DNA of 64,000 nt from NCBI RefSeq assembly GCF_018326005.1, contig NZ_AP021903.1, positions 2,854,001 to 2,918,000 of the forward strand. Direction: 5' to 3'. This DNA is from Pseudomonas sp. Seg1 (GTDB lineage: Bacteria > Pseudomonadota > Gammaproteobacteria > Pseudomonadales > Pseudomonadaceae). Positions within the stretch are counted from its first letter, which is position 1. The number at the start of each line of letters is the position of its first letter. A model generated the notes under the pieces. It saw only the letters and a list, made by a program, of their open reading frames with translations, was not told the origin of the DNA and ran no database searches. Made by a program: the position numbers and the translations under genes. This document shows, in pieces, positions 20,785 through 30,533 of the stretch.

Positions 20785-21065
20785 CCGATAAGACCATGCA
20801 AGCCTGTCCTCGCTGTAAATCCGCCGAACAGGTGAGGCCTAAAGCCGTTCTGATCGGTGCAGCCAGCCCCGCAAAACGTTTCAACGGTGAGGAGAAAGCA
20901 GGCTATCAACGCCTCGATCAACTCGCCGTCGATGAGTGCAAGCCCGAGTACCTGAAAGCCCCGCCACTTGAGCAACTGGTCGACGGTTTTTACTGCGACC
21001 TGTGCGGGCACGGCTTTGTCGCCTCTGAGTGGCTAAAAGCCGAAGGCAATAGGCGCTCGCGGTAA
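20781..21065 (+). CDS. Zinc-ribbon-like small protein
   Basis: A 94-residue protein with two CxxC pairs, CPRCKS near the N-terminus and CDLCGHGF near residue 72, which together could bind one zinc ion. GTG at 20781 overlaps the upstream stop in a GTGA arrangement; ATG at 20796 is an alternative start. It is convergent with the methyltransferase gene, with a hairpin between them. Function unknown. Confidence 0.65.
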   Translation: MTDKTMQACPRCKSAEQVRPKAVLIGAASPAKRFNGEEKAGYQRLDQLAVDECKPEYLKAPPLEQLVDGFYCDLCGHGFVASEWLKAEGNRRSR

Positions 21066-21071
21066 CAAGCC

Positions 21072-21096
21072 GGGTGACGGCGAGCGAGCGTCACCC
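21072..21096. terminator. Hairpin between convergent genes
   Basis: GGGTGACG and CGTCACCC form an 8-bp stem around a 9-base loop, followed by GTCTTGT on the plus strand. It lies between the zinc-ribbon gene and the convergent methyltransferase gene and probably serves both. Confidence 0.6.
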
Positions 21097-21110
21097 GTCT
21101 TGTCACCGAA

Positions 21111-22655
21111 TCAAGCAATACCCAACGCCTTGAGAATCACCAGTGATTTCTCGGCAAACACGTGAGCACGCGCAGTGAACTCAGCGATGTTTTCTTCGGC
21201 GGTCATCAGCGGCTTGCCATCTTTGACGAGGACTTCGCCTTGTTCGCCGACGATCGCCCACGCCAGTTGCGCCCATTCAGCCGGGTGCGTTTGACCTTGC
21301 TTGATCGAAATGAGGAAAAGTTGCTCGAAGCGGCTGACGGTGACGCCGCCACCGGTGACCGGGCTTGCCAGCACCTGGATCTTGTCGCTCAACAACGAGC
21401 GCGAGCACAGCAGCAAGTTGAGATCGTTGCATCGCGCCCGCACCTGGTTTTCCGCCGCCACGCTTTGGCACGGTGCCACGGCACTCATACCGATCAAAAC
21501 GTTGAGGGCCTGCAATACGTCGTCATAAGGCAGCGCGGATGCCGCAGCAGCCAACTGGCGCAAGGTTTTCGGTGCGTAGTCGTTGGCTGCCAGCGCCAGC
21601 AGTACCGGGCCGTAGATTTCGCTCTGCAGCGAGGCTTCGCCCGCAGGGCCGCGGACATGTTGAGGGACGCTTTCTGCGGCTTGCAGCAGGATGAAACGAG
21701 TGTTGAACAAGCCTTGGCGCTGTTCGGCAGCGGACAGCCGGGTAGCGCCGCGCACGTAGAGATCACGACGGAAACTCTGATTGACGAAATAGTCGCGCGC
21801 CTGCTCACGCATGATCGGATGCTCGATCCCTTCCAGGAAGTCCATGCCATCGGCCCTGAGGTTGAGCGGGTCGACCGAGTCCAGCGGCACGGCGGTGGTG
21901 ACATAGTCGAGTTTGGCCGGGGCCATGGCATCGACGACGTCGGTGAAATACATGCAGTCCCAGCTGCGATTGAAATACTCATGGGCGATGTACTGACGAT
22001 TCTGCCCTTTGATGCTCTGCAGTTTTGCGTCGAGGTTCGGCACGCTGCTGGCGTAGTTGGGGTTGGCGGCCAGCAGTGCTTCGGAAAATTGCAGGGCGGC
22101 ATCGATGCGTTGATCGGGGCCTGCAGAAGCAGACTTGGAAAAGCGGTCGTGCAGGCTGAACAGATTGCGCAGCGGCGCCGCAGGCGACCAGCCGGGGAAG
22201 CAGTTGTAGCTGACGTACAGCATCCCGCCCGGTTTGAGATGGCGACGGGCAAACTCGACGATCAGTTTCTGGTTGTCGCGACTCACCCAGGTCCAGATGC
22301 CATGCAGGCTGATGCTGTCGAATTGCGGCAGATCATCGCGGGCGAGCAGTTGCTCGAAACTGTCGTCATACAGTCGCGCGTCGCTGTTCCAGTCGCTGGC
22401 GAGGGTGCTGGCGTGGGCGGCCTGTGAGGGTGTGAAATCGGTGCCGACCCAGGAACCCGGGTTGGCTGCGGCATGGATATTGATCGAAACGCCTTGGCCA
22501 AAGCCCAACTCGCAGTGATAGGCCTGCGTGGATTCCAGAGTGGCAAAGCCGCGCAACAACAAGCAGTAGCGCTGGAAGACAGGATTGATTTCCCGGCTGT
22601 AGCTGTAGGTGTAGCCTTCGTCGGTGAAATACCCTTCGTTCCAGGCGTCGCTCAT
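21111..22655 (-). CDS. SAM-dependent methyltransferase with methyltransferase regulatory domain
   Basis: A 514-residue protein. Residues about 25-230 form a class I Rossmann methyltransferase domain (ELGFGQGVSINIHAA as motif I, then WVGTDF, then FDSISLHGIWTWV and LKPGGMLYVSYNCFPGW). The middle carries the methyltransferase regulatory domain also found in Rickettsia outer-membrane-protein lysine methyltransferases. A protein substrate is therefore possible but unproven. ATG at 22653-22655 follows AGGAT; an upstream ATG at 22805 would add an unrelated segment. The gene is isolated, with a long repeat-bearing gap upstream. Confidence 0.78.
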   Translation of the reverse strand: MSDAWNEGYFTDEGYTYSYSREINPVFQRYCLLLRGFATLESTQAYHCELGFGQGVSINIHAAANPGSWVGTDFTPSQAAHASTLASDWNSDARLYDDSFEQLLARDDLPQFDSISLHGIWTWVSRDNQKLIVEFARRHLKPGGMLYVSYNCFPGWSPAAPLRNLFSLHDRFSKSASAGPDQRIDAALQFSEALLAANPNYASSVPNLDAKLQSIKGQNRQYIAHEYFNRSWDCMYFTDVVDAMAPAKLDYVTTAVPLDSVDPLNLRADGMDFLEGIEHPIMREQARDYFVNQSFRRDLYVRGATRLSAAEQRQGLFNTRFILLQAAESVPQHVRGPAGEASLQSEIYGPVLLALAANDYAPKTLRQLAAAASALPYDDVLQALNVLIGMSAVAPCQSVAAENQVRARCNDLNLLLCSRSLLSDKIQVLASPVTGGGVTVSRFEQLFLISIKQGQTHPAEWAQLAWAIVGEQGEVLVKDGKPLMTAEENIAEFTARAHVFAEKSLVILKALGIA

Positions 22656-22880
22656 GCTTTCGTATCCTTTTGTTTCGAGGCTGAAAAAGTTGCTCTTATA
22701 AGGGGTAGCGGTGACGTGCCACAAGGACAATATGCCGGTGAGTATGTCTTTTCGTTTCAGGTTTTCTGCCGCACACGTCTGAAGATCTTGAAAGTGTGCG
22801 ATCACATCCCGCCAAACTCAGGTCCAATTGCCCGTTTTGCCACTCGAGCATGCAGCAAGCTTGATACCGCGCCGCCTGCA
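22656..22880. other. Intergenic DNA upstream of the methyltransferase gene
   Basis: No gene is supported here. It must contain the minus-strand promoter of the methyltransferase gene. The remaining gap to 23376 holds an inverted-repeat element (22881-23153) and an A/T-rich stretch (TTTTATATATCG at about 23248) that probably forms part of the promoter of the oxygenase gene. Confidence 0.5.
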
Positions 22881-23153
22881 CCCCTCACCCTAGCCCTCTC
22901 CCGAGGGAGAGGGGACTGACCGGGTTGGTATAGCGAAGTGCACCAAGCTGCAACATCGCGTCGACCGCGGTTTCGCAAGCGATGAAGATCAGCTCCTTTT
23001 CCCCCTCGGCCCCTTGGGAGAGAGGGGACTGATCGAGTTGACCTTGCGAGCTACGCCGACCTGAACAGTCGAGTCGAGCCTGACTTTTGAAACCAATAGA
23101 GATCGGCTCCCTTTCCCCTCGCCCCCTTGGGGGAGAGGGCTGGGGTGAGGGGG
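22881..23153. repeat. 273-bp element bounded by inverted repeats
   Basis: The left end CCCCTCACCCTAGCCCTCTC (22881 on) and the right end GAGAGGGCTGGGGTGAGGGG (to about 23152) are inverted copies with one mismatch. Inside are two more stems of the CTCTCCC/GGGAGAG type at about 22896-22914 and 23005-23030. It looks like a MITE- or REP-like dispersed element. A related, shorter one lies at 35344-35519. Confidence 0.65.
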
Positions 23154-23376
23154 CAGCGATCTACCTGACACTCCACAAGGCTGACAAACACCAAAAAACC
23201 AAAAGAAATCCGACCTAAGCTAATGCAAAAAAGGTATTTGTCTGGCGTTTTATATATCGTTTAGTTTTGATTCATCAACGAATCAAAGCATCAAACCGAT
23301 AGACCCCCGATTGCCATGACGGCGCACGCTGAATCGATCAAAGGCTCTTCTGGTTTGGTTCACACGGGAGTGAATC

Positions 23377-24420
23377 ATGCCGCATACCCTCGACATCACC
23401 GCATTACCGACGCTCGACCTTTCGCAGTTCGAAGGCACAGCGCAACAGCGTTATGAACTTCTGGAAAACCTGCGCCACGCCGCTCGCGACGTCGGTTTTT
23501 TTTACCTGACCGGCCACGGCATCGACAGCGGCTTGCTCAAGCAAGTGCAGGACCACGCCCGGCAATTCTTCGCCTTGCCCGACAGTGAAAAAACCGCCGT
23601 CGGCATGATCAACTCTGCGCACTTTCGTGGTTACAACCGCGCCGCTTCCGAAATCACCCGGGGCAAGCCAGATCAGCGCGAACAGTTCGATATCGGCGCC
23701 GAACGCGAAGCCTTGCCGTTGCAACCCGACAGCCCGTTCTGGGCGCGCCTTCAAGGCCCGAATCAATGGCCAGAGTCACTGCCCGAACTGAAACCGTTGC
23801 TGCTCGATTGGCAGCAAGCCATGACGCGCATGTCCCTGCGTCTGTTGCAAGCCTTCGCCCAGGCCCTGTCGCTGCGCTCGGATGCGTTTGATCAGTTGTA
23901 CGGCGACAAACCCAACGAACACATCAAACTGATGCGCTATCCCGGTCAGCCGGTCGATGCGAGTAATCAGGGCGTCGGCGCACACAAGGATTCGGGTTTC
24001 CTCAGCTTTCTGTTGCAGGACGAACAGGCGGGTCTGCAAGTGGAGATCGAAGAAGGGCGCTGGATCGATGCGCTGCCTCGCGAAAATACCTTGGTGGTGA
24101 ACATCGGCGAACTGCTGGAACTGGCCACCAACGGCTATCTGCGTGCCACGGTGCACCGGGTGGTTTCGCCGCCGGGCAGCGAGCGCCTGTCCATCGCCTT
24201 CTTCCTCGGCGCGCAACTTGACGCCACGGTGCCGCTGTATCCCTTGCCGACCGCGTTGCTGCGCGAGGCACGCGGGCCGGCCAGTGACCCGCTCAATCCT
24301 CTATTTCGCGATGTCGGCTGGAACTACCTCAAGGGGCGTTTGCGCTCGCATCCCGATGTCGCGCAGCGCTTTTATGCCGATGCGCTACTGCCGCAAACGC
24401 CGGTTCGCAAAACCGCCTGA
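23377..24420 (+). CDS. 2-oxoglutarate/Fe(II)-dependent oxygenase, isopenicillin N synthase family
   Basis: A 347-residue cytoplasmic dioxygenase. The N-terminal DIOX_N region (LDLSQFEG, then VGFFYLTGHGI) is followed by the double-stranded beta-helix core. Iron ligands are visible as H and D in HKDSGF (about 202 and 204) and H in VHRVV (about 259), with the cosubstrate motif RLS near 269. The gene begins a run that continues with a methionine-type ABC transporter 27 bp downstream. Oxygenases beside such transporters often act on organosulfur or amino acid compounds; the substrate cannot be read. The A/T-rich promoter region lies at about 23240-23270. Confidence 0.82.
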   Translation: MPHTLDITALPTLDLSQFEGTAQQRYELLENLRHAARDVGFFYLTGHGIDSGLLKQVQDHARQFFALPDSEKTAVGMINSAHFRGYNRAASEITRGKPDQREQFDIGAEREALPLQPDSPFWARLQGPNQWPESLPELKPLLLDWQQAMTRMSLRLLQAFAQALSLRSDAFDQLYGDKPNEHIKLMRYPGQPVDASNQGVGAHKDSGFLSFLLQDEQAGLQVEIEEGRWIDALPRENTLVVNIGELLELATNGYLRATVHRVVSPPGSERLSIAFFLGAQLDATVPLYPLPTALLREARGPASDPLNPLFRDVGWNYLKGRLRSHPDVAQRFYADALLPQTPVRKTA

Positions 24421-24447
24421 ATCATCATTCGCTCAAGGACACAAAAC

Positions 24448-25257
24448 ATGTTGAAAAAAGCAGGTTTGACCCTGGCCGTCCTCGGCGCGCTGGTGACCTC
24501 GTTCGGCGCTCAGGCGCTGGAACCATTGCGTGTCGCCGCCGACCCGGTGCCCCACGCGCAGATTCTGGCCTACGTGCAAAAAATCGATCCGCAGCTGAAC
24601 CTGAAAGTCATCGAAATCCCCAACGGCGTGAACTCCAACGAGCTGCTGGTGCATGGCGATGTCGATGCCAATTACTTCCAGCATCTGCCGTACCTGAAGT
24701 CCCAGGAGCAGGCCCTCGGCGAGAAACTCGCAGTAGCCGCCACCGTGCATATCGAGCCACTGGGCATTTACTCGCACCGGCACAAAAACTTCGCCGACGT
24801 GCCGGTAAAAGGCACCGTCGCCGTGCCCAACAACGTCACCAATCTGAGCCGCGCGCTGTACCTGTTGCAGGACAACGGCCTGATCAGACTCAAGCCCGGA
24901 TTCAACGACCCTGCAACCGCTCAAGCGACGCCCAAGGACATCGCCGAAAACCCCAAACAGCTGAAGATCCTTGAGATCGAATCGCCACAGATTCCGCGTT
25001 CGCTGGATGATGTCGATCTGGCGGTGATCAACGGCAACTACGCGCTCGACGCCGGTCTGGTGCCGGCCAAGGATGCGCTGGGCCTGGAGAAGGCCGAGCA
25101 CAACCCTTACGCCAACATTCTGGTGACCACGCCGAAATTGCAGAACGATCCACGCATCGCGCAACTGGCCAAGGATCTGACCTCGCCGCAAGTGGCCAAG
25201 TACATCACCGATAACTTCGCCGGTTCGGTGATCCCGGTGGCGGCCGGCAAACCATGA
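24448..25257 (+). CDS. MetQ/NlpA-family substrate-binding protein
   Basis: A 269-residue periplasmic binding protein of the NlpA/MetQ family. A signal peptide ([19 protein letters not shown]) ends near AQA, but there is no lipobox cysteine, so it should be free in the periplasm rather than lipid-anchored. Family features include [20 protein letters not shown] and [27 protein letters not shown] precedes the ATG. Its last codons overlap the ATPase gene (ATGATC). It probably binds methionine or a related sulfur compound. Confidence 0.85.
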   Translation: MLKKAGLTLAVLGALVTSFGAQALEPLRVAADPVPHAQILAYVQKIDPQLNLKVIEIPNGVNSNELLVHGDVDANYFQHLPYLKSQEQALGEKLAVAATVHIEPLGIYSHRHKNFADVPVKGTVAVPNNVTNLSRALYLLQDNGLIRLKPGFNDPATAQATPKDIAENPKQLKILEIESPQIPRSLDDVDLAVINGNYALDAGLVPAKDALGLEKAEHNPYANILVTTPKLQNDPRIAQLAKDLTSPQVAKYITDNFAGSVIPVAAGKP

Positions 25258-26054
25258 TCGTCGTCGAGCAGTTGAGCAAGACTTACCCGTCGGCATCGGC
25301 ACCTGCGCTGGATCAGGTGTCGCTGAGCATTCCCGACGGTGCGGTCTACGGCATTCTCGGGCGCAGCGGCGCGGGTAAATCGACGCTGCTGCGCTGCCTC
25401 AATCTGCTCGAACGCCCGGACAACGGGCGCATTCTGCTGGACGGTGTCGATCTGACGACGCTGTCCGACCGCGACCTGCGCCAGCAACGCCAGCGCATCG
25501 GCATGATTTTCCAAGGCTTCAACCTGCTGCACTCGCGTAATGTCTTCGACAACATCGCTGTGCCGCTGGAGATCGCCAAGGTCGCCAAACCGCAACGTCA
25601 TGAACGAGTTCGTGAATTGCTCGATCTGGTCGGTTTGAGCGACAAGGCCGAGGCGTTTCCATCGCAATTGTCTGGCGGCCAAAAACAGCGCGTCGGCATC
25701 GCCCGCGCGCTGGCGGCGCGGCCGGCTTATCTACTGTCGGACGAAGCCACCAGCGCCCTCGATCCGGAAACCACCGCATCGATTCTTGAACTGTTGCGCG
25801 ACATCAACCGGCAACTGGGCCTGACCATTGTCTTGATCACCCATGAGTTGGACGTGGTCAAGTCGATCTGCGATCACGCGGCGTTCATGGCCAACGGGCG
25901 TCTGGTCGAGTCCGGACCAGTGCCACGACTGCTCGCCGACCCACACTCGCATCTGGGCAGTTCGCTACGTCCGACCTGCGGACTGCCGCTGGGCCATGAC
26001 GCGCCCGGGCTGAGCTTTCTCAGGCAATACGGCGTACGGGCGGCGCACTCATGA
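25254..26054 (+). CDS. MetN-like ABC transporter ATPase
   Basis: A 266-residue ATPase with Walker [10 protein letters not shown], signature LSGGQKQRV, Walker [12 protein letters not shown] and switch His ITHELDV. It is shorter than standard MetN because the C-terminal NIL (methionine-sensing) domain is missing or reduced; only about 40 residues follow the core. Start and stop overlap both neighbours by 4 bp (ATGA), so the three transporter genes are translationally coupled. Confidence 0.88.
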   Translation: MIVVEQLSKTYPSASAPALDQVSLSIPDGAVYGILGRSGAGKSTLLRCLNLLERPDNGRILLDGVDLTTLSDRDLRQQRQRIGMIFQGFNLLHSRNVFDNIAVPLEIAKVAKPQRHERVRELLDLVGLSDKAEAFPSQLSGGQKQRVGIARALAARPAYLLSDEATSALDPETTASILELLRDINRQLGLTIVLITHELDVVKSICDHAAFMANGRLVESGPVPRLLADPHSHLGSSLRPTCGLPLGHDAPGLSFLRQYGVRAAHS

Positions 26055-26722
26055 ACCGCTCGATCAATTGGGATGAAATCCTGCAACTGGTGCTCAACGC
26101 CACTGGCGAAACCCTGTACATGGTCCTGCTCGCCGGGCTGTTCACACTGCTCATCGGTCTGCCATTGGGAGTGTTGCTGTTTATCAGTCGGCGCACCGGT
26201 CTGCTGCCAATGCCGCGCTTCAATGCGGCGTTGAGTGGCCTGGTCAATCTTGGGCGCTCACTGCCGTTCGTGGTGATGCTGATTGCTTTGATTCCGCTGA
26301 CCCGGCTGGTGGTCGGCACGACGCTGGGCAGCACCGCCGCTGTGGTACCGATCACCATTGGCGCCTTTCCGTTCTTCGCCCGCATCGTCGAAAACGCCCT
26401 GGACGAAGTCGACAAAGGCCGCATCGAAGCGATCCTCGCCATGGGCGGCGATATTCGTCATGTGATTTGCAAAGTGCTGTTGCCCGAAGCGCTGCCGGCG
26501 TTGCTGGCGGGGATCACCCTGACGCTGGTGATGCTCATCGGTTTTTCCTCGATGGCGGGGGTGATTGGTGGCGGCGGGCTCGGCGATCTGGCGATCCGCT
26601 ACGGCTATCAACGGTTCAACAATGAAGTGATGGTCGCCACCGTGGTGGTGCTGGTCATTCTCGTTCAAGGCGTGCAAAGCCTGGGCGATCGACTGGTGCG
26701 TGCGCTGGCACATCGACGTTAA
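26051..26722 (+). CDS. MetI-like ABC transporter permease
   Basis: A 223-residue inner-membrane protein with five hydrophobic segments. The EAA loop is readable as [20 protein letters not shown], the contact site for the ATPase. The order binding protein, ATPase, permease is compact. The gene ends 8 bp before a second ATPase gene belonging to a sugar-type transporter, so both transporters may share a transcript. Confidence 0.88.
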   Translation: MNRSINWDEILQLVLNATGETLYMVLLAGLFTLLIGLPLGVLLFISRRTGLLPMPRFNAALSGLVNLGRSLPFVVMLIALIPLTRLVVGTTLGSTAAVVPITIGAFPFFARIVENALDEVDKGRIEAILAMGGDIRHVICKVLLPEALPALLAGITLTLVMLIGFSSMAGVIGGGGLGDLAIRYGYQRFNNEVMVATVVVLVILVQGVQSLGDRLVRALAHRR

Positions 26723-26730
26723 GGACATTT

Positions 26731-28287
26731 ATGAGTGCGCCTGTTTCTGTGGCGTCCACGCCGCTGATTCGTGTACGTGAAGTAAGCAAGCTATTCGGAT
26801 CAAATCGCGCGCTGGACCGGGTCAGCCTGGAGATTCATCCCGCCGAAGGGGTGGCGTTGCTCGGGGCCAATGGCGCGGGCAAATCGACGTTGGTGAAGAT
26901 TCTTGCCGGTAGTCAGACCGCCGACGGCGGCGAGATTCTGGTGGAGGGGCAGCCGCGGCATTTCAACTCGCCGCTGTCGGCGCGAAGGGTCGGGATTGTC
27001 GCGGTGCATCAGCAGATCAACGAAGGCATTGCGCCGGGTTTGAGCGTGGCCGAGAACCTGCTGCTCGATGAGCTGTGCCGGCCTGACGCGGATTTTTGGC
27101 TCAACCGCAAACGCTTGCTGGAGCGTGCGGCGAGCATTGCCGCCGGGCTCGGATTGACGTTGCCGCTGGAGCAACCGATCGAGCATCTGGGCCAGGCCGA
27201 ACGGCAATTGGTGGTGTTGGCCCGGGCGTTCGCCTTGCAGCCGCGTTTGCTGATTCTCGATGAGCCGACGGCGGCGTTGTCCGATGCGGAGGCGCAGCGC
27301 TTGTTCGGCTTGATCGACACCTTGCGCAGCCGTGGCGTGGCGATTCTGTACATCTCGCATCGGTTGTCGGATCTGCAGCGGGTGGCGGATCGCGCCATCG
27401 TCCTGCGCGACGGGCGACTGGCCGGGGAATTCACCGCGCAGCAATTGCCCGAAGCAGTGCAAGCCATGCTCGGGCAGGCGCTGGCCGCCCATGTCTATAC
27501 CCCGCGAGTGGCGGGGCGCGTGGTGCTGGAATTGAACGCGATAAAAGTTCTACCGAGCTCGCAAGCCTTCGACCTGAGCCTGCACGAAAACGAAGTGGTG
27601 GTACTGACCGGATTGCTCGGCGCCGGCAAAAGCGAGATCGCCGAGGTGCTGTTCGGGCTGCGTAAAGCGTTGGCCGGCAGCGCACAACTCGACGGGGTTG
27701 GCTGGCTGCCGGGCTCACCCCGTGAGGCGATTCGCAGTGGGGTTTTCTTCGCCGCCGAGGATCGCGCCAGTCAATCGCTGGTACCGGATTTTTCCCTGCG
27801 TCGCACGCTGACCTTGCCGTTTCTCGAACGCTTCACTCGAGGCGGCTTTATCCGCAATCGCGCTGAAGCGGCGGCGGTCGAGGCGCAAGTGGCGGCGCTG
27901 GGGATCAAGACCGTCGGTATCGATGTGCCGATAACCGCGTTGTCTGGCGGCAATCAGCAGAAAGTCGTGCTCGGCCGCTGGCTGCTCGGGGACGGGCGGG
28001 TGCTGATCCTCGATGAGCCGTTTCAAGGTGTTGACGTGCGTGCACGTCGGGAGATCGGCCAGTTGCTGCGCGACAGCGCCAAGGGCCGCGCGACACTGGT
28101 GATTTGCGCCGATGTCGATGAGGCCCTGGAAATCGCCGACCGGATTTTGCTGGTACGCGATCACGCGGTGGTCGCCGAATACCCGCGTGCCGGTCTCGAG
28201 CGCGCCACGCTGGTCGCCGCGCTGGCCGGCACCGATGATGATTTTTCTTCCCTTCAAGCCACGCCAAGGAGCAGAGCGAGTGCCTGA
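26731..28287 (+). CDS. Sugar-type ABC transporter ATPase with two nucleotide-binding domains (RbsA-like)
   Basis: A 518-residue protein made of two ABC domains. The first has Walker A GANGAGKST and Walker B LLILDEPTAAL. The second has a Walker-A-like GLLGAGKSE and LSGGNQQKV with ILDEPFQGVD. As usual in the ribose/xylose family, the second site is degenerate and probably less active. ATG at 26731 follows AAGGA. It overlaps the next permease gene by 8 bp. Confidence 0.88.
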   Translation: MSAPVSVASTPLIRVREVSKLFGSNRALDRVSLEIHPAEGVALLGANGAGKSTLVKILAGSQTADGGEILVEGQPRHFNSPLSARRVGIVAVHQQINEGIAPGLSVAENLLLDELCRPDADFWLNRKRLLERAASIAAGLGLTLPLEQPIEHLGQAERQLVVLARAFALQPRLLILDEPTAALSDAEAQRLFGLIDTLRSRGVAILYISHRLSDLQRVADRAIVLRDGRLAGEFTAQQLPEAVQAMLGQALAAHVYTPRVAGRVVLELNAIKVLPSSQAFDLSLHENEVVVLTGLLGAGKSEIAEVLFGLRKALAGSAQLDGVGWLPGSPREAIRSGVFFAAEDRASQSLVPDFSLRRTLTLPFLERFTRGGFIRNRAEAAAVEAQVAALGIKTVGIDVPITALSGGNQQKVVLGRWLLGDGRVLILDEPFQGVDVRARREIGQLLRDSAKGRATLVICADVDEALEIADRILLVRDHAVVAEYPRAGLERATLVAALAGTDDDFSSLQATPRSRASA

Positions 28288-29305
28288 TTCGAGTTCACTG
28301 ATATCGAGCGTACCGGCACCTGCCGAGCGCCTGCTGCAAGCATTGATTCGCTATGGCCTGTTGTGGCTGCTGGCGCTGATCGTGGTGTTTTTCAGTTTTG
28401 CCGAGCCGGCGTTTCTGCGCGTCGGCAACCTGTTCAGCATTTTGCAATCGGTGTCGATTGTGGCGCTGCTCGCGCTGGGCGTGACACTGACCATGGCCGT
28501 CGGCGGCCTCGATCTGTCCATCGGCGCGGTGGCGGCGATGAGCCTGATGATCGCCAGTTACGTGATGGTCGTGCTCGGCTGGGGCGCGGTGCCGGCGGTG
28601 CTGGTCAGTCTGGCGGGCGGCGCGCTGGTCGGGCTGCTCAACGGCTGGCTGATCGTCAAGCTGCGGGTGCCGGACATTCTGGCGACGCTGGGCAGCATGT
28701 TTCTGGTGATCGGTGTGCAACTGATTCCAACTGGCGGACGTTCGATTGCGGTGGGCATGACCTTGCCCAATGGCGTTGAAACCGAAGGCACCTTCAGTGC
28801 GGCGTTTCTGGCGCTGGGCCGTGGGCGGCTGTGGGACGTGGTGCCGGTTCCGGTGCTGATCACAGCGCTGGTGGCGCTGGCGGTCTGGTTGTTTCTGGAG
28901 CGCACGCGCATTGGCCGTTTGTTCTATGCCATTGGTGGCAACGAGCAGGCCGCGCGTCTGGCCGGGGCGCCGGTGCAGCGTTTCAAACTGCTGGCCTACG
29001 TGCTCTCGGCATTGCTGGCCTCGCTGGGTGGATTGCTGCTCGCGGCGCGGCTGGGGCGCGGCGATGTCAGCTCGGGCAACGGTCTGGTGCTCGATGCGCT
29101 CGGCGCGGCGCTGATCGGTTTTGCCGTCCTCGGCGCGAAGAAACCCAACGCCTTCGGCACCCTGGTCGGCGCGCTGCTGGTGGCTTCGTTGCTCAACGGT
29201 CTGACCATGCTCAACGCGCCGTATTACGCGCAGGATTTCGTCAAGGGACTGGTGCTGGTACTGGCCCTGATGTTCACGTTTGGCCTCGCGCATCGGGCGC
29301 GTTGA
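28280..29305 (+). CDS. Sugar-type ABC transporter permease (RbsC-like)
   Basis: A 341-residue membrane protein with about 8-10 hydrophobic segments and the family region GLDLSIGAVAAMS plus GNEQAARLAG. GTG at 28280 is chosen because AAGGAGC lies about 8 bases upstream; the longer open frame before it reads through the ATPase gene. It works with the ATPase before it and the binding protein after it. Confidence 0.86.
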   Translation: MPDSSSLISSVPAPAERLLQALIRYGLLWLLALIVVFFSFAEPAFLRVGNLFSILQSVSIVALLALGVTLTMAVGGLDLSIGAVAAMSLMIASYVMVVLGWGAVPAVLVSLAGGALVGLLNGWLIVKLRVPDILATLGSMFLVIGVQLIPTGGRSIAVGMTLPNGVETEGTFSAAFLALGRGRLWDVVPVPVLITALVALAVWLFLERTRIGRLFYAIGGNEQAARLAGAPVQRFKLLAYVLSALLASLGGLLLAARLGRGDVSSGNGLVLDALGAALIGFAVLGAKKPNAFGTLVGALLVASLLNGLTMLNAPYYAQDFVKGLVLVLALMFTFGLAHRAR

Positions 29306-29329
29306 GCCGCTTTCAGTCAAGGAAGTTGT

Positions 29330-30385
29330 ATGCACGGTTCAATCAAACAGTTCGCCCGTCACTGCCTCGCTGGCGCCGTGTTCTCGGCACTGGCGCTCAA
29401 CGCGCAGGCCAAGGCCTTGCCCGGCGCACCGGCACCGTTCGACAAGGGGCAGGTGCAGATCGCGTTGGTCGGTTATCTGTTTTCCGGGGATTTCCCCGAG
29501 GCGTATCTGCGCGGTGTGGAGCAACAGACTGAAGCGCTTGGCGCCAATCTGCGCGTATTCGATGCACGGCAGCAGGCGGCGAGTCAGGGCGAGATGATCG
29601 ATCAGGCGATTGATCTGGGGGTCGACGGGATCATCGTGCAGCTCGGTCTGGCGGAAACGCTCAAGGCGCCGATTGACCGGGCCATCGCCAAGGGCATCAA
29701 GGTTGTCGCGTTCGATGTCGATCTGAATTCGCCGCAGGTGACTCAGGTCGAGCAGGACCACCATGCGCTGGCGCGTTTGGCATTGGATCAAGCGGTGAAG
29801 GATAACGGCACCAAGTTTGATGCCGGATACGTGTACATCAGCGGCTTTACGCCGATGGAGCGGCGCGACGAGATCTGGAGTCAGGTGAAAAAAGCCAATC
29901 CGGGGATCGTCGAGAAGGCGCGGTTCGGCACGTTGAATCCACCGATCGCCAACTCGGTGGCGGATCAGGCCAGTGCGGTGCTGCGGGCGAATCCGGGAAT
30001 CAGCGTGATATTTGCGCCGTTCGACGAGTTCGCCAAAGGCGCGAAAATCGCCGTCGACGAGGCGGGGCTGGCGAGCAAGGTGAAGATCTACAGCGCCGAT
30101 ATTTCCACCGCCGATATCCAGATCATGAAAGAGCCGGACAGTGCCTGGGCGGCGACGGCAGCGGTCAATCCGCAAGTGGCCGGGGCGATCAGTGTGCGCA
30201 GTCTGGCGATGTTGATTGCCGGGGAGAATCCGGGGCACCAGGTGCTGGTGCCGCCGACGCTGATCACCCGCCAGCAACTGCTCGATCTGGACGTGAAAAA
30301 CGTACGCGACCTGGCGCAGAAGCTCCCGGCGTTTGGCGATACCGCGAATGTGGCGCGGGCTGAGTGGATACCCGTTCCGAACTGA
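29330..30385 (+). CDS. Periplasmic sugar-binding-type protein for ABC transporter
   Basis: A 351-residue periplasmic-binding-protein-like I protein (type of ribose- or galactose-binding proteins). The signal peptide ends near LNAQA. The fold is shown by VQIALVGYLFSGDFPEAYLR, GVDGIIVQLG and IKVVAFDVD. RBS AAGGAAG precedes ATG at 29330. The ligand cannot be read, and given the neighbours it may not be a sugar. A REP doublet follows the stop. Confidence 0.85.
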   Translation: MHGSIKQFARHCLAGAVFSALALNAQAKALPGAPAPFDKGQVQIALVGYLFSGDFPEAYLRGVEQQTEALGANLRVFDARQQAASQGEMIDQAIDLGVDGIIVQLGLAETLKAPIDRAIAKGIKVVAFDVDLNSPQVTQVEQDHHALARLALDQAVKDNGTKFDAGYVYISGFTPMERRDEIWSQVKKANPGIVEKARFGTLNPPIANSVADQASAVLRANPGISVIFAPFDEFAKGAKIAVDEAGLASKVKIYSADISTADIQIMKEPDSAWAATAAVNPQVAGAISVRSLAMLIAGENPGHQVLVPPTLITRQQLLDLDVKNVRDLAQKLPAFGDTANVARAEWIPVPN

Positions 30386-30410
30386 AACCTCAAATACAAC
30401 CATCAACCCT

Positions 30411-30498
30411 GTGGGAGCTGGCTTGCCAGCGATTGAGGCCCATTAATTTGGTATTCGGTTGACTGACACACCGCCATCGCTGGCAAGCCAGCTCCCAC
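30411..30498. repeat. REP doublet
   Basis: GTGGGAGCTGGCTTGCCAGC at 30411 and its inverted copy ending at 30498 enclose about 48 bp. The spacer shares GAGGCCC and CTGACACACCGCCATC with the doublet at 31212-31299. Confidence 0.9.
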
Positions 30499-30533
30499 AG
30501 GTTGAGGTTTCAAGTCATGAGGTTGGGGTGAAC

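Noticed and set aside
30459..30533. Earlier start for the sulfite-oxidase-like gene
   Set aside because: It would begin inside the REP doublet and add 25 residues unlike the family; ATG 30534 has its own ribosome-binding site.
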